A stretch of DNA of 64,000 nucleotides from Minisyncoccota bacterium (GTDB taxonomy: Bacteria; Patescibacteriota; Minisyncoccia; Phycocordibacterales; CAIJYI01). The stretch covers positions 1-64,000 of the forward strand of contig JALNYN010000007.1 of assembly GCA_023229825.1 (NCBI GenBank). The letters run 5' to 3'. Below are positions 51,771 through 60,184 of the stretch, piece after piece. The notes beneath the pieces were generated by a model. That model was not told where the DNA came from. It worked only from the letters and a program-made list of their open reading frames with translations, and ran no database searches. Each line of letters starts with the position of its first letter. Position 1 is the stretch's first letter. A program made the position numbers and the translations under genes.

Positions 51771-51841
51771 TTACAGTATTCCTCTTCTATTGTTTGTTTA
51801 TTGCAGTACCTAAATTACATCTATTTCTGGGGAGCATTGTT

Positions 51842-51870
51842 TAGACAATATTCTCTTTTTTAGATATACT
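51842..51870 (+). promoter_or_regulatory. promoter of the 51877 hydrolase, apparently leaderless
   Basis: TAGACA (51842..51847), 17 bp, TATACT (51865..51870), then only 6 nt to the ATG. The predicted start of transcription is the start codon itself. Confidence 0.65.
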
Positions 51871-51876
51871 TTCATT

Positions 51877-52488
51877 ATGGAAAAACAACAAATACTTGTC
51901 ATTCACGGAGGAAATGCTTTTACTACCAACGAACAATATATCAATTCTCTCCAAAATTCACGCTTGGATCTAGACAAATTGCGAATGAAAAAAGATTGGA
52001 AAGATTCGCTTCAAGAAAAACTCGGGGGAGCTTTTGATGTCCTTCAACCGAGGATGCCGAACGCTTCCAACGCACAATATGAGGAGTGGAAATTATGGTT
52101 TGAAAAAGCGGCAGTATTGCTGGATGACGACATTATTCTTGTAGGGCATTCGCTCGGCGGAATTTTCCTTGCCAAATATCTTTCAGAAAATGATTTTCCA
52201 AAAAAGATCAAAGCAACATTCTTGATTTCGGCCCCCTTTAGCAATGGGGAAGATGAACCTCTCGGCTCATTTGTTTTGTCGAAACCATTAAAAAAAATGG
52301 AGAAACAAGGAGGAAAAATTTTCTTGTATCACAGTAAAGATGACAAGGTTGTACCTTTTACCGAAGTAAAAAAATACATAGATCAATTGGCTGGAGCGAC
52401 CACTCATTTCTTTGAAGATCGCGGTCATTTTAATCTGGAAAGTTTTCCGGAATTGATACAGGAAATACAAAATATCTCCAGCTATTGA
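51877..52488 (+). CDS. alpha/beta hydrolase, RBBP9/YdeN-like
   Basis: 203 residues. The N-terminal ILVIHGGNAF oxyanion strand, the nucleophile elbow LVGHSLGGIFLAKYL, an Asp in YHSKDDKVVPF and the catalytic His in DRGHFNLESFPEL make the full triad of the RBBP9/YdeN serine hydrolase group. The substrate is unknown. No signal peptide, so it acts in the cytoplasm. No Shine-Dalgarno sequence is present. Confidence 0.88.
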   Translation: MEKQQILVIHGGNAFTTNEQYINSLQNSRLDLDKLRMKKDWKDSLQEKLGGAFDVLQPRMPNASNAQYEEWKLWFEKAAVLLDDDIILVGHSLGGIFLAKYLSENDFPKKIKATFLISAPFSNGEDEPLGSFVLSKPLKKMEKQGGKIFLYHSKDDKVVPFTEVKKYIDQLAGATTHFFEDRGHFNLESFPELIQEIQNISSY

Positions 52489-52567
52489 AATTTTTGACAT
52501 ATTAGGATAATGTGTCTTTTATAGGTTCTTTTTAAGACCAAAATTTATATAGAAAGGAGAATAATCA

Positions 52568-53620
52568 ATGAATAAGCCAAAACGTCTTGAAAAAGGCGAT
52601 ACTATTGCTTTGGTCAACCCGGCGGGATTGCCGCCATTAAGATTTAGACACTTTATTCCATTGATGAAGCAATATCTGGAGAAAGAAGGTTTTTTCGTAA
52701 AACTGTACTTAGCTGAAGAAACAGCTACCGCTGAACGACTTGGTAATGTTTTTACAGAAGCATGGCTTGATTCTGAAGTTCAGGCCGTTTTTCCCATTTG
52801 TGGAAGCTCTGTCATTTTTGAAGTATTGCCTTGTCTTTACAGTGATCTCTTAAAACAAAAAAAGGTAATATTTTGCGGATCAAGTGTTTTATCTTCGTTA
52901 TCTATCTGGTTAAGTCAGCACGCTCAAGTTGTAACATTCTTTGGACCACACATTCCTTTCATTCATTCTTGTGCGCCTCAAAGAGAAAATGAATTTACCG
53001 TGCAAAGTTTTTGGGATATGATAATGTGGAAAAAGGGAAAAGCGAATAATATGTCTTCAGTCCATGAGCGACATAATTTTTTCAGCGTTAATGATTCAAA
53101 CACTCAAGATATTAAGATTAAGAATCTCTATTTACGCCCAGACTTAATCAAAGATAAACAAAAACGAGTTGCACTGTTTTTTTCATTAACAGAAAAAGTT
53201 GTTAGCGGAAAAACCTTTTGCATCACAATGGAGTGTCTACTCAGTATGGCGCGCTTGGGTTTATTGCCGAGCGTGACAAATTCGATTATCTTCACGGAAA
53301 CAATGGATTGGAATTTGGAACAGATAAAAAATACTTTCGAAGAGCTCTCGAGGCTAGATGCTTTTCATGGGGCAAATGCAGTATTCATTACGGCCTTCAC
53401 CGAAAGGACTGACCGCAAAGAATTAGACTTCCCTGAATTGAGAGACCCAGCGAAAGTAAAAATTCTATGTTCTTCTATTTCCGAAAGAATCCAGTTACCT
53501 GTTCTTTATGGGTTTCCCATGGGGCATGGTTCATATAAATTAACTTTACCTCAAAACATTTCTTGTTCAATAAATCCAGAAGACGGCAGTGTTTACTTAT
53601 TGGAGCGTCCAGTTGCATAA
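52568..53620 (+). CDS. S66-family peptidase, MccF / LD-carboxypeptidase-like
   Basis: 350 residues. The fold pattern of the S66 family is seen: KGDTIALVNPAGLPP at the N-terminus, EAWLDSEVQAVFPICGSS, an elbow-like ICGSS/FCGSSVLSSL, TFFGPH, the central KTFCITMECLLSM carrying the Glu and the C-terminal GFPMGHG with the His. Family members cut D-amino-acid-containing peptides in wall recycling or inactivate microcin C-like nucleotides (MccF). The usual GYSD context of the Ser is replaced by CGSSVLSS, so activity may be altered. A good AAAGGAG site precedes ATG 52568. No signal peptide. Confidence 0.8.
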   Translation: MNKPKRLEKGDTIALVNPAGLPPLRFRHFIPLMKQYLEKEGFFVKLYLAEETATAERLGNVFTEAWLDSEVQAVFPICGSSVIFEVLPCLYSDLLKQKKVIFCGSSVLSSLSIWLSQHAQVVTFFGPHIPFIHSCAPQRENEFTVQSFWDMIMWKKGKANNMSSVHERHNFFSVNDSNTQDIKIKNLYLRPDLIKDKQKRVALFFSLTEKVVSGKTFCITMECLLSMARLGLLPSVTNSIIFTETMDWNLEQIKNTFEELSRLDAFHGANAVFITAFTERTDRKELDFPELRDPAKVKILCSSISERIQLPVLYGFPMGHGSYKLTLPQNISCSINPEDGSVYLLERPVA

Positions 53621-53625
53621 TAATT

Positions 53626-53656
53626 ATCCCCCGAGAAATTTTCTCGGGGGATTATT
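53626..53656. terminator. bidirectional terminator between convergent genes
   Basis: CCCCCGAGAAA / TTTCTCGGGGG hairpin flanked by AT-rich runs, between the S66 peptidase and the GGDEF-like gene. Confidence 0.85.
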
Positions 53657-54433
53657 TTATTTTTTTAACTTTGCTATCTCGGCAAGAATTCGGATGTGCG
53701 ATCTATCTCCTAGTCCATGCCTTTCACCAAGTATCTTTCTAAGATTGTCTTGAGTGAACGGGGGTGTTCCAAAATTTTCTCCGACCATCTTCACAAGTGA
53801 TTTGGTCTCGTTTTTGTATTCAAGAGTTTTTGAATATACAAGGTTTCTTAACAGGGTAACGACCTTTTCTTCTTTTGAGAGATTGGCAAACTTTTTTAGA
53901 TCCAGTTGATTTGCAAGAACATTTCGTATTCTCTCGATAAGCACCACATAAAGATCGTTGGCGTCACAAGTATTACCACTTTCAATTGTTTTGAGTAACT
54001 CACCGATGATATCTGAAAAATCAACACTGGTGTTTAATGTAGCACATCCAAATGATATATCCGTCGTCCCAATATCGAGTGTCGTATTTTCGAATAACAA
54101 TGTTGGAATATGTATTTGTGTTAAATACTCAAAAAAAGATGAAGTTTCATTCGGTGTATCTGCTGTACCGAGAATAAAAATTTCCTCACCTGCAGGTAAA
54201 AAGTTGCATTCAAAAAATTTGTGCGGTCTTTTGTTGAGATACTGATAATATATCGAGCCAACCACACGATTATAGCTGTCAACTAAAACTTCTGCTTTGG
54301 CTCTGCCGTTTTTTGCCACATATACTCCGAGATTATCAATGTCTCCGGTTACACCAAAAAGAGTAACATGCGGATTCAGATAAAAGTAACGTAATACCGC
54401 AACGATTTTCTTACTCCAGATTCGAATTTTCAT
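53657..54433 (-). CDS. stand-alone GGDEF-like nucleotidyl cyclase palm protein
   Basis: 258 residues. TLFGVTGDIDNLGVYVAKNGRAKAEVLVDSYNRVVG (residues 24-58) looks like the first metal-binding strand and helix of a GGDEF or Cas10-like palm domain (D31, D33). LPAGEEIFIL (79-88) sits where GGDEF has its signature loop. TTDISFGCATL matches the last GGDEF strand. The remaining 110 residues are helical. A second-messenger role is possible; the degenerate loop (AGEEI) may mean a different product or none. GGAGG precedes the ATG. Confidence 0.6.
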   Translation of the reverse strand: MKIRIWSKKIVAVLRYFYLNPHVTLFGVTGDIDNLGVYVAKNGRAKAEVLVDSYNRVVGSIYYQYLNKRPHKFFECNFLPAGEEIFILGTADTPNETSSFFEYLTQIHIPTLLFENTTLDIGTTDISFGCATLNTSVDFSDIIGELLKTIESGNTCDANDLYVVLIERIRNVLANQLDLKKFANLSKEEKVVTLLRNLVYSKTLEYKNETKSLVKMVGENFGTPPFTQDNLRKILGERHGLGDRSHIRILAEIAKLKK

Positions 54434-54465
54434 GGGTTCCTCCGATTTTTTAATTTTTCTACATC

Positions 54466-54494
54466 AATAGTACATAAAAATAAATAAATGTCAA
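54466..54494 (-). promoter_or_regulatory. promoter of the GGDEF-like gene
   Basis: On the minus strand, TTGACA (54489..54494) followed after 16 bp by TACTAT. The -35 box overlaps the T-run of an upstream hairpin. Confidence 0.45.
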
Positions 54495-54516
54495 AAAACC
54501 GACCATTTCTGGTCGG
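54493..54516 (-). terminator. terminator-like hairpin directly before the GGDEF-like promoter
   Basis: On the minus strand, CCGACC-AGAAAT-GGTCGG followed by six T. It would stop minus-strand transcription arriving from the RAYT side just before the promoter. Confidence 0.6.
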
Positions 54517-54532
54517 CTGTACTTAGTCTAAG

Positions 54533-55307
54533 AATAAAGGGGACAGTCACCATTGTTTTATAAAAAATATGTTGTAATATATAAGATATGCCAAGAAACG
54601 CAAGAACAGATGTCGGCGGTGAGATCTATCACGTCATCAACCGAGCAAACGGTCGCATGGTGATCTTTAATACTCCGGAGGATTATCTTCTATTCGAAAA
54701 TCTTTTGTTTGATACAAAAGAACTGACTGGAATGAGGATCCTCGCTTACACCATTATGCCGAATCATTGGCACTTTATTCTACATCCGCAAAAAGATGGG
54801 GACCTTGGTATATTTATGCATCGTCTTTCAAATGCGCATACACGAAAAGTTCACGCACTAACAAACACTAATGGGACAGGCCATCTCTACCAGGGTCGCT
54901 ACAAATCTTTTCTCGTTGATTCCGACAGTTATTTTCTCACACTTTTGAAATATGTCGAAAGAAATCCGGTCAGATCAAAGACGGTAGAACATTGCGAAGA
55001 TTGGCAATGGGGAAGCGCATGGCGGAGAATAAACGGTTCAAAAGCGGAAAAAAAGTTGATCGATCCGCCGATCGTGGAACTTCCTCATGGATACAAAAAA
55101 TGGATAAATACACCGGATAAGGAAGATGACCTCGCTGTCATCCGCACTTCTGTAAACAAAAGCGTGCCGTTCGGAAGAGATAAATGGGTGGATCAAATGG
55201 TGACAAAGTTTCATCTTGAATCAACGCAAAAAAAACAGGGCAGACCGAAGAAAAGATAAACATTAGAACACGTGAAATGCAAAACAATGGTGGCTGTCCC
55301 CTTTATT
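54533..55307 (+). mobile_element. RAYT (REP-associated tyrosine transposase) element
   Basis: The ends AATAAAGGGGACAGTCACCA (from 54533) and, inverted, TGGTGGCTGTCCCCTTTATT (to 55307) match at all but one position and enclose a single transposase gene. The GGGGACAG-type ends and the Y1 transposase identify a RAYT with its cognate repeats. A solo end is at 50991. Confidence 0.85.
54588..55259 (+). CDS. REP-associated tyrosine transposase (Y1/HUH, IS200-like)
   Basis: 223 residues. The HUH motif is HWH (H60, W61, H62) in TIMPNHWHFILH and the catalytic Tyr is Y122 in LLKYVERNPVRS, both in the family context; GHLYQGRYKSF is also typical. These enzymes nick and join single-stranded DNA at hairpin ends and spread REP repeats. 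The C-terminus (KKQGRPKKR) is the usual basic tail. The gene looks intact. TAATAT lies about 8 nt before the ATG and no ribosome-binding site is present. Confidence 0.95.
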   Translation: MPRNARTDVGGEIYHVINRANGRMVIFNTPEDYLLFENLLFDTKELTGMRILAYTIMPNHWHFILHPQKDGDLGIFMHRLSNAHTRKVHALTNTNGTGHLYQGRYKSFLVDSDSYFLTLLKYVERNPVRSKTVEHCEDWQWGSAWRRINGSKAEKKLIDPPIVELPHGYKKWINTPDKEDDLAVIRTSVNKSVPFGRDKWVDQMVTKFHLESTQKKQGRPKKR

Positions 55308-55346
55308 GGAATGACGGCTTATTCCGTGGTTGCGTATAAACGTCAC

Positions 55347-55832
55347 TTACACTTCCGCAAACAGAAGCACGTAGTTGTGTTGGTATTTTTTGGCGCATTT
55401 CGGGCAGTAGGCATAATGCACATAATAGTCTTTGGCTTTCTTTCCGCTGCTCGCGAGATGCGCATCCATTTCCTTGATGAATTTCGGTATCGCGTTGTAT
55501 GACCCGTCAAAGACCTTGCTCACGAATGTTCCCGATATCTTCGCGTTGTCGGCACCGGGGATCTCTTTCGTTACGCTAAAATACAGTTCGGATCGAAACG
55601 CCGACGGGTCGCGAAAGAGGATCAAAACTTCCTCTTTGTTCTCCGGCATCGCTTTCGCATCTTCCGCCGTTTTACTCATTTTGGTTATCTTTGATCCGAT
55701 CATCGGAGGGAAAGGAATATGGAACAGAGTCGGAACTGTTTCTTTGATAAAAAGTTTGTCTTTCCACTCCAAGGTTTTGCCATCCCATTTTTCGGGATGA
55801 AACTCGACGCAGCAAATATTGTTTTGATCCAT
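55347..55832 (-). CDS. hypothetical protein with C-terminal CxxC
   Basis: 161 residues, no signal peptide or membrane helix. The N-terminus has CCVEFHPEKWDGKTLEWKDKLFIKETVPTLFHIP; the C-terminus has YYVHYAYCPKCAKKYQHNYVLLFAEV with a CxxC that may bind metal. Many similar proteins are annotated only as hypothetical. The gene stands alone next to the RAYT element. I do not recognise the family with confidence. Confidence 0.7.
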   Translation of the reverse strand: MDQNNICCVEFHPEKWDGKTLEWKDKLFIKETVPTLFHIPFPPMIGSKITKMSKTAEDAKAMPENKEEVLILFRDPSAFRSELYFSVTKEIPGADNAKISGTFVSKVFDGSYNAIPKFIKEMDAHLASSGKKAKDYYVHYAYCPKCAKKYQHNYVLLFAEV

Positions 55833-56045
55833 AAAATTTATTCATATTTATTGATAATTATGAAACTATGATCGAGAATAAAAGCATCAAACTGAATCAA
55901 GTTTTGCATGACTAACTTTATTTATAAATATAACATACAAACCATGAAGCTAGAATGGATATGTAGGTGGCCATCATTGCATTTTTATGAAAATATGTCA
56001 GTATGGGTTCAACGAATTCTGTAAATTGACACACAGAGGTTTCTT

Positions 56046-57353
56046 ATGAAAACACTTAAAACGTGGACTACCGATCCGAACGGCGATCGTCTGGAACGGA
56101 GGAAAACAGTCTTTTTCCGTAAGCGTTCCCAAAATACGGATCGGATCGTCGTTCGAAAAGATGAACGATTCCAGTCCATGGACGGTTTTGGTTTCTCATT
56201 GACAGGCGGAAGCGCTTATCACATCATGCGGCTGCCGGCAAAAAAAAGAAAAGCTCTTTTAAAAGAACTGTTCTCGAAAAGCGGGATCGGTGTGAGCGCG
56301 TTGCGTCTTACGATCGGTGCATCCGATCTGGACATGGCACCATACTCATACGCCGATACGCCTTCGGACGATCTCGCGAACTTTGATCTGTTTGCTGGAG
56401 GAAAGGAAGTCGTTCCGTTACTTCAGGAGATCTTGAAGATCGCACCGGATATCAGAATTTTTGCGTCCCCGTGGTCGGCGCCTCCTTGGATGAAAACAAA
56501 CAATAGTTTCGTCAGCGGACGTTTAAAAAATGAATGTTACTCGGTGTATGCCGAGTACTTCGTTCGATATATTTTGGCGATGCGCGAACAGGGAATAAAC
56601 GTGTACGGCGTAACGGTCCAGAACGAACCGCTGAACGATCTGAACGAACCGTCCATGCTCATGGACCCGTCGGAACAGATCGACTTCGTCGGCAATCATC
56701 TCGGTCCCGTGTTTCGTGATCGTAAGATCAATACAAAGATCTATTGCTGGGATCACAATTGTGACCGGCCCGATTATGTACTGCGCGTGCTGAAAGATGA
56801 AAAAGCGCGTGAGTATGTAAACGGTTCGGCTTGGCATCTCTACGGCGGATCGATCGATATTTTGGACTACATTCACGAAGAGCATCCGGAGCACGAGATC
56901 ATTTTTACCGAGCAGTGGGTAGCGAAGAAAAGCGATTTCGGCGGCAATCTCTCCTGGCATGCCAAGAACATCATCATCGGCGCACCGCGCAACTTTGCGA
57001 AAGCTGTTTTTGAATGGAACCTCGCCAACGACCCCGAATGTAATCCGCACACAGAAAAAGGCTGTGCGGAATGCCTCGGAGCTTTAACGATCGATGAGAA
57101 CGGGGAAGTCACACGAAACGTCGCCTATTACCTCATTGCTCACGCTTCAAAATTCGTCCCGCTCGGATCGCATCGGATAGGATCAAATGTCGAGAAAGGT
57201 CTGCCGAACGTCGCCTACGAAACCTCCGGTGGAAAGCTCGTACTGATCGTGTTCAACGAAGAACCACAACTCCGTTCGTTCGCAATACAAGAAGGCGAAT
57301 ATTTTGCGGAAGTAAGTTTACCCGCAGGAACGCTCGCCACATATATGTGGTAA
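56046..57353 (+). CDS. GH30-like glycoside hydrolase (glucosylceramidase family), cytoplasmic
   Basis: 435 residues. The family signatures are FQSMDGFGFSLTGGSAY, LRLTIGASDLDMAPYSY, ASPWSAPPWMKTN, the acid/base Glu in TVQNEP (about residue 194), and the nucleophile Glu in FTEQW (about residue 289). GSAWHLYGG lies between them, as in GH30, and a beta-sandwich closes the C-terminus. GH30 enzymes cut beta-linked sugars and are usually secreted; here there is no signal peptide. GAGG lies just before ATG 56046, with TTGACA further upstream. Confidence 0.92.
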   Translation: MKTLKTWTTDPNGDRLERRKTVFFRKRSQNTDRIVVRKDERFQSMDGFGFSLTGGSAYHIMRLPAKKRKALLKELFSKSGIGVSALRLTIGASDLDMAPYSYADTPSDDLANFDLFAGGKEVVPLLQEILKIAPDIRIFASPWSAPPWMKTNNSFVSGRLKNECYSVYAEYFVRYILAMREQGINVYGVTVQNEPLNDLNEPSMLMDPSEQIDFVGNHLGPVFRDRKINTKIYCWDHNCDRPDYVLRVLKDEKAREYVNGSAWHLYGGSIDILDYIHEEHPEHEIIFTEQWVAKKSDFGGNLSWHAKNIIIGAPRNFAKAVFEWNLANDPECNPHTEKGCAECLGALTIDENGEVTRNVAYYLIAHASKFVPLGSHRIGSNVEKGLPNVAYETSGGKLVLIVFNEEPQLRSFAIQEGEYFAEVSLPAGTLATYMW

Positions 57354-57365
57354 TTTGAAAAAGAA

Positions 57366-57405
57366 AAATCCCTCGTCCGACAACGGACGGGGGATTGTAT
57401 TTTTG
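57366..57405. terminator. bidirectional terminator between convergent genes
   Basis: ATCCCTCGTCCG / CGGACGGGGGAT hairpin with an ACAA loop and T-rich flanks, between the GH30-like gene and the 57420 gene. Confidence 0.85.
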
Positions 57406-57419
57406 AACTGTGGTCGCTT

Positions 57420-57848
57420 CTATTTTTCTTGTTGAGCGATTCGCATTTCCATTTCTGCGATGGCTTCCGACATCTCTCCGTTTTTTGGATTGTTCGGATA
57501 TATCTCTATCGCTTGTTTATAATGTTCGATCGCTTTTTTCGTGTCTTTTTCAAAACGTCCGAGATTTATCATCGCTTCCGCGGCTCGGTGGCGCAACATA
57601 AAGTTAAACATATCATGTGCGAAAAGAGCCGAGCGTTCTTCGTAATAATTTGGAAGTCGCTCTGTCTGTTTTAAGAAGTGTTTACGATACTCTTCAGAGT
57701 CGAATGGTCTCATTTCTGAAAGATAGTAATCGCGGACCTTGATCCAGAACGGCAGCGCCGCATCGAAGTCAAAGTTTTTTACGGCTTCTATCATTGCCAG
57801 CCGTTCTTCTTCGGTCGGCATGGCAGGATATTTGTTGTCATGAGTCAT
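57420..57848 (-). CDS. small TPR-like helical protein
   Basis: 142 residues from ATG 57848, preceded by GGAGGACC. It is all helical; a TPR-like motif is seen in MLRHRAAEAMINLGRFEKDTKKAIEHYKQAIEIYPNNPKNGEM. No signal peptide. It probably mediates protein contacts. No family recognised beyond this. Confidence 0.7.
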   Translation of the reverse strand: MTHDNKYPAMPTEEERLAMIEAVKNFDFDAALPFWIKVRDYYLSEMRPFDSEEYRKHFLKQTERLPNYYEERSALFAHDMFNFMLRHRAAEAMINLGRFEKDTKKAIEHYKQAIEIYPNNPKNGEMSEAIAEMEMRIAQQEK

Positions 57849-58011
57849 GACGGTCCTCCAGTTTGGTGAAAAATACAAATATTACAGGTAATATTTACTA
57901 ATGTTAATTATACATTAAATATGTTATTTGTCAATTTTTATTATCTTTTAATTTAGTGTAGGATAAAGAGCTATAGTAAAAATATAATTTATTAAATTGT
58001 GATCTACTATT

Positions 58012-58716
58012 ATGCCTGATCCCGTTCCATTTGATGCCGTTATCGATACCGATGAAATATTTGTAAAAATTTACGACAAATGCAAAAAATACACGATGAC
58101 CTCCAAGGAGAGAATGTATGCTTTGTATAGATCGGTCGAATATATAGTGAAGAACGATATTCAAGGCGATCTGTTGGAATGCGGCGTTTGGCGAGGGGGA
58201 AGCGCGATGCTGATGGCTTATACTCTTCTTGAATTCAATGTCAAAGACAGAAAGATCTTTCTCTATGATACATTTGAGGGGATGAGTGAGCCGACGGAGT
58301 TTGATCATAAAGTGGGAAACGATCGCGCTCGCGCTTTTGACAAATGGAAGGAGCAACAAAAAACGGATCATAACAGGTGGTGTTACGCCTCTTTACCAGA
58401 AGTCCGAAACAACATGTCTTCGACCGGCTATCCGGAAGAAAATATTGTTTTTGTTGAAGGCAAAGTAGAAGAAACCATTCCCAAGATCTCACCCTCTCGG
58501 ATAGCTATACTGAGATTGGATACCGATTGGTATGAATCAACGAAACATGAATTAATTTATTTCTATCCGATATTATCCACACACGGCGTCTTAATAATAG
58601 ACGATTACGGACATTGGGCCGGGGCAAAAAAAGCCGTCGATGAATATTTTTCTCGCGGACAAATATTATTGAACCGGATCGATTATACCGGAAAGATCGG
58701 CATCAAAATCGAATAA
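58012..58716 (+). CDS. TylF/macrocin-type O-methyltransferase
   Basis: 234 residues. It matches the TylF family: LYRSVEYIVKNDIQGDLLECGVWRGGSAMLMAYTL is the AdoMet-binding start, followed by LYDTFEGM, ILRLDTDWYESTKHELIYFYPIL with the metal-binding acidic residues, and GVLIIDDYGHWAGAKKAVDEYF. Family members methylate sugar or polyketide hydroxyls and often serve in surface glycan decoration. Family length is about 240. It stands alone with TATAAT about 30 nt upstream. Confidence 0.93.
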   Translation: MPDPVPFDAVIDTDEIFVKIYDKCKKYTMTSKERMYALYRSVEYIVKNDIQGDLLECGVWRGGSAMLMAYTLLEFNVKDRKIFLYDTFEGMSEPTEFDHKVGNDRARAFDKWKEQQKTDHNRWCYASLPEVRNNMSSTGYPEENIVFVEGKVEETIPKISPSRIAILRLDTDWYESTKHELIYFYPILSTHGVLIIDDYGHWAGAKKAVDEYFSRGQILLNRIDYTGKIGIKIE

Positions 58717-58790
58717 ATCGGCGGACGCTCTTTCTTGAAAAAGTGTCGTAATTTATTCTTAACGTTCATTGCGTTTTTTCTTTTGGCTTC

Positions 58791-58811
58791 GAGCTTGGGA
58801 CGATATTCAAA
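58791..58811. repeat. GGGACGAT motif, partial copy
   Basis: GAGCTTGGGACGATATTCAA shares GAGC-N-TGGGACGAT with the copies at 60070 and 63551, but then diverges. Confidence 0.5.
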
Positions 58812-58822
58812 ATGTATTAATT

Positions 58823-58866
58823 AAAAACGACCATCGGAGTTGGATCCGACAGTCGTTTACTTTTTG
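58823..58866 (-). terminator. terminator of the 58875..59756 gene
   Basis: On the minus strand, AACGACTGTCGGA / TCCGATGGTCGTT stem with a 6-nt loop and a short T-run. Confidence 0.65.
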
Positions 58867-58874
58867 GAAAATTA

Positions 58875-59756
58875 TTACGGTGTAGCAGGAGTGGTCGGTT
58901 CTTCGGCCGGTGGTAGAGTTTCGGAAGTTGTTTCCTGCTTTAGATTTATTACCGACATACCAATTAAAATGATGGTGAAGAGAAAAGGTACGGACAAAGG
59001 TGATCCGGGGATGAGATTCAAGATCGGCATTAAGATGATCGGCGCAGTCATGAGATGAATACCGAGTCGGTAGGATTTTTTGTAGGTCATCTCGATCTTT
59101 CTTATTTTACTAACCAGCCAGATAACAAATGCTCCGAATATCAGATACAATAGATATCCGGCGTAGATGAAGAAAAATACGATCAACAATAATGTGAACA
59201 AAATAGGTAACACGAATTTCAGATACGGTTCTGCCTTGCCGATAAAAGATTTGACGTCGGTTTTGTTTACGGTCAAATTGAGATCGGCGGGAATTTGTAC
59301 GATCTTCATGCTGTTGTTATTGTCGTAACACGTAAAAGATGTTTGATTGAGAAGGCATGCTGTTTTGTAACCCTTGAAGGTTTCAACCGAAAACGGATCC
59401 TTGGTATCTATGACAAGCATGTTTTCAATATCGTTTGGTTTGGAGTGCTCGTTTGATCTCCATTCCTTCGGCATTTGGATAAAATATGGTTGTGGAACAG
59501 AAGCTGAAGTCTTTCCTTTTGTTATGACGATCTCTAGTTCGGAGGGGTATTGCTTTAAAATTTTTTCACCCAATGTGCTTAAAAATGTGTTGATCTGCGG
59601 AAAAAAAGTAACGGAAAATACCGCGACGGAAAGAATTGACATCAACAACGAAAATAGCAGAAAATATTTTATGGAGTAAGAAGAAGGTTTGTCTGAAAGT
59701 TCTTTATAATAATCAGGGTTATAAACACTATTTTTTATTTTTTGAAAAATGTTCAT
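58875..59756 (-). CDS. DUF1189-like membrane protein
   Basis: 293 residues from ATG 59756; the longer frame to 59813 adds a poor N-terminus. One helix at about 29-50 is followed by a long outside domain of about 130 residues (PYFIQMPKEWRS, NMLVIDTKDPFS) and four C-terminal helices (about 163-270). The layout and FQKIKNSVYNPDYYKELSDKP start resemble DUF1189/Yip1-type proteins, which have no settled function. The last 15 residues are Pro/Glu/Thr-rich. Confidence 0.75.
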   Translation of the reverse strand: MNIFQKIKNSVYNPDYYKELSDKPSSYSIKYFLLFSLLMSILSVAVFSVTFFPQINTFLSTLGEKILKQYPSELEIVITKGKTSASVPQPYFIQMPKEWRSNEHSKPNDIENMLVIDTKDPFSVETFKGYKTACLLNQTSFTCYDNNNSMKIVQIPADLNLTVNKTDVKSFIGKAEPYLKFVLPILFTLLLIVFFFIYAGYLLYLIFGAFVIWLVSKIRKIEMTYKKSYRLGIHLMTAPIILMPILNLIPGSPLSVPFLFTIILIGMSVINLKQETTSETLPPAEEPTTPATP

Positions 59757-59849
59757 AAAATTTTGTGAGTGAATAACATAGTTATCTTTATCTAGATTAT
59801 AAGAACAAAACAAATAAAAAGCCAGGGAATTGCACTTTAATCTACGCCG

Positions 59850-60066
59850 GCTCAGTGAATTTCGCCTGAGGAATTTCTCGGCTTACCGCCGCAGTACCCC
59901 TTTCCGATTTGTTCACAGCGACCACGCCGCTCACAAATATCGGAGAAGGGTGGAGTTTATACTCCGTAGCGCAGCGGAGGGGTGAATCCTACCTCGCGAG
60001 TGACGCAGGTCACTCGCTCGCGGAGCAAATGAAAAAACACCCGATCAAAGGTGTTTTCTCATTTGC
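59850..60066. other. structured intergenic region
   Basis: Several strong stems lie in a row. CCCTTTCCGATTTGT...CAGCG pairs imperfectly with CGCT...ACAAATATCGGAGAAGGG (about 59897..59949), GCGAGTGAC/GTCACTCGC lies near 59997..60018, and GCAAATGAAAAAACACC / GGTGTTTTCTCATTTGC near 60024..60066. No ORF of note. It could be a non-coding RNA, an attachment-type site or tandem terminators. Confidence 0.5.
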
Positions 60067-60069
60067 TTC

Positions 60070-60108
60070 GAGCATGGGACGATGTTCGGCAAGCGATTAT
60101 TGAGGAAG
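60070..60108. repeat. GGGACGAT motif, full copy
   Basis: GAGCATGGGACGATGTTCGG continues to CAAGCGATTATTGAGGAA. It directly follows the last hairpin of the structured region and matches 63551..63589 at nearly every position. Confidence 0.7.
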
Positions 60109-60172
60109 GAGAGTAAATTCTGGCTTGCGAGATATCCACATTTTACTTTCCCGTGTTTTCTTTTTTTTTGTG

Positions 60173-60178
60173 TATAAT
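60173..60178 (+). promoter_or_regulatory. -10 box of the 60185 gene, apparently leaderless
   Basis: TATAAT is followed after 6 nt by ATG 60185. A pyrimidine-rich run precedes it; no clear -35 box. Confidence 0.55.
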
Positions 60179-60184
60179 TACTTT

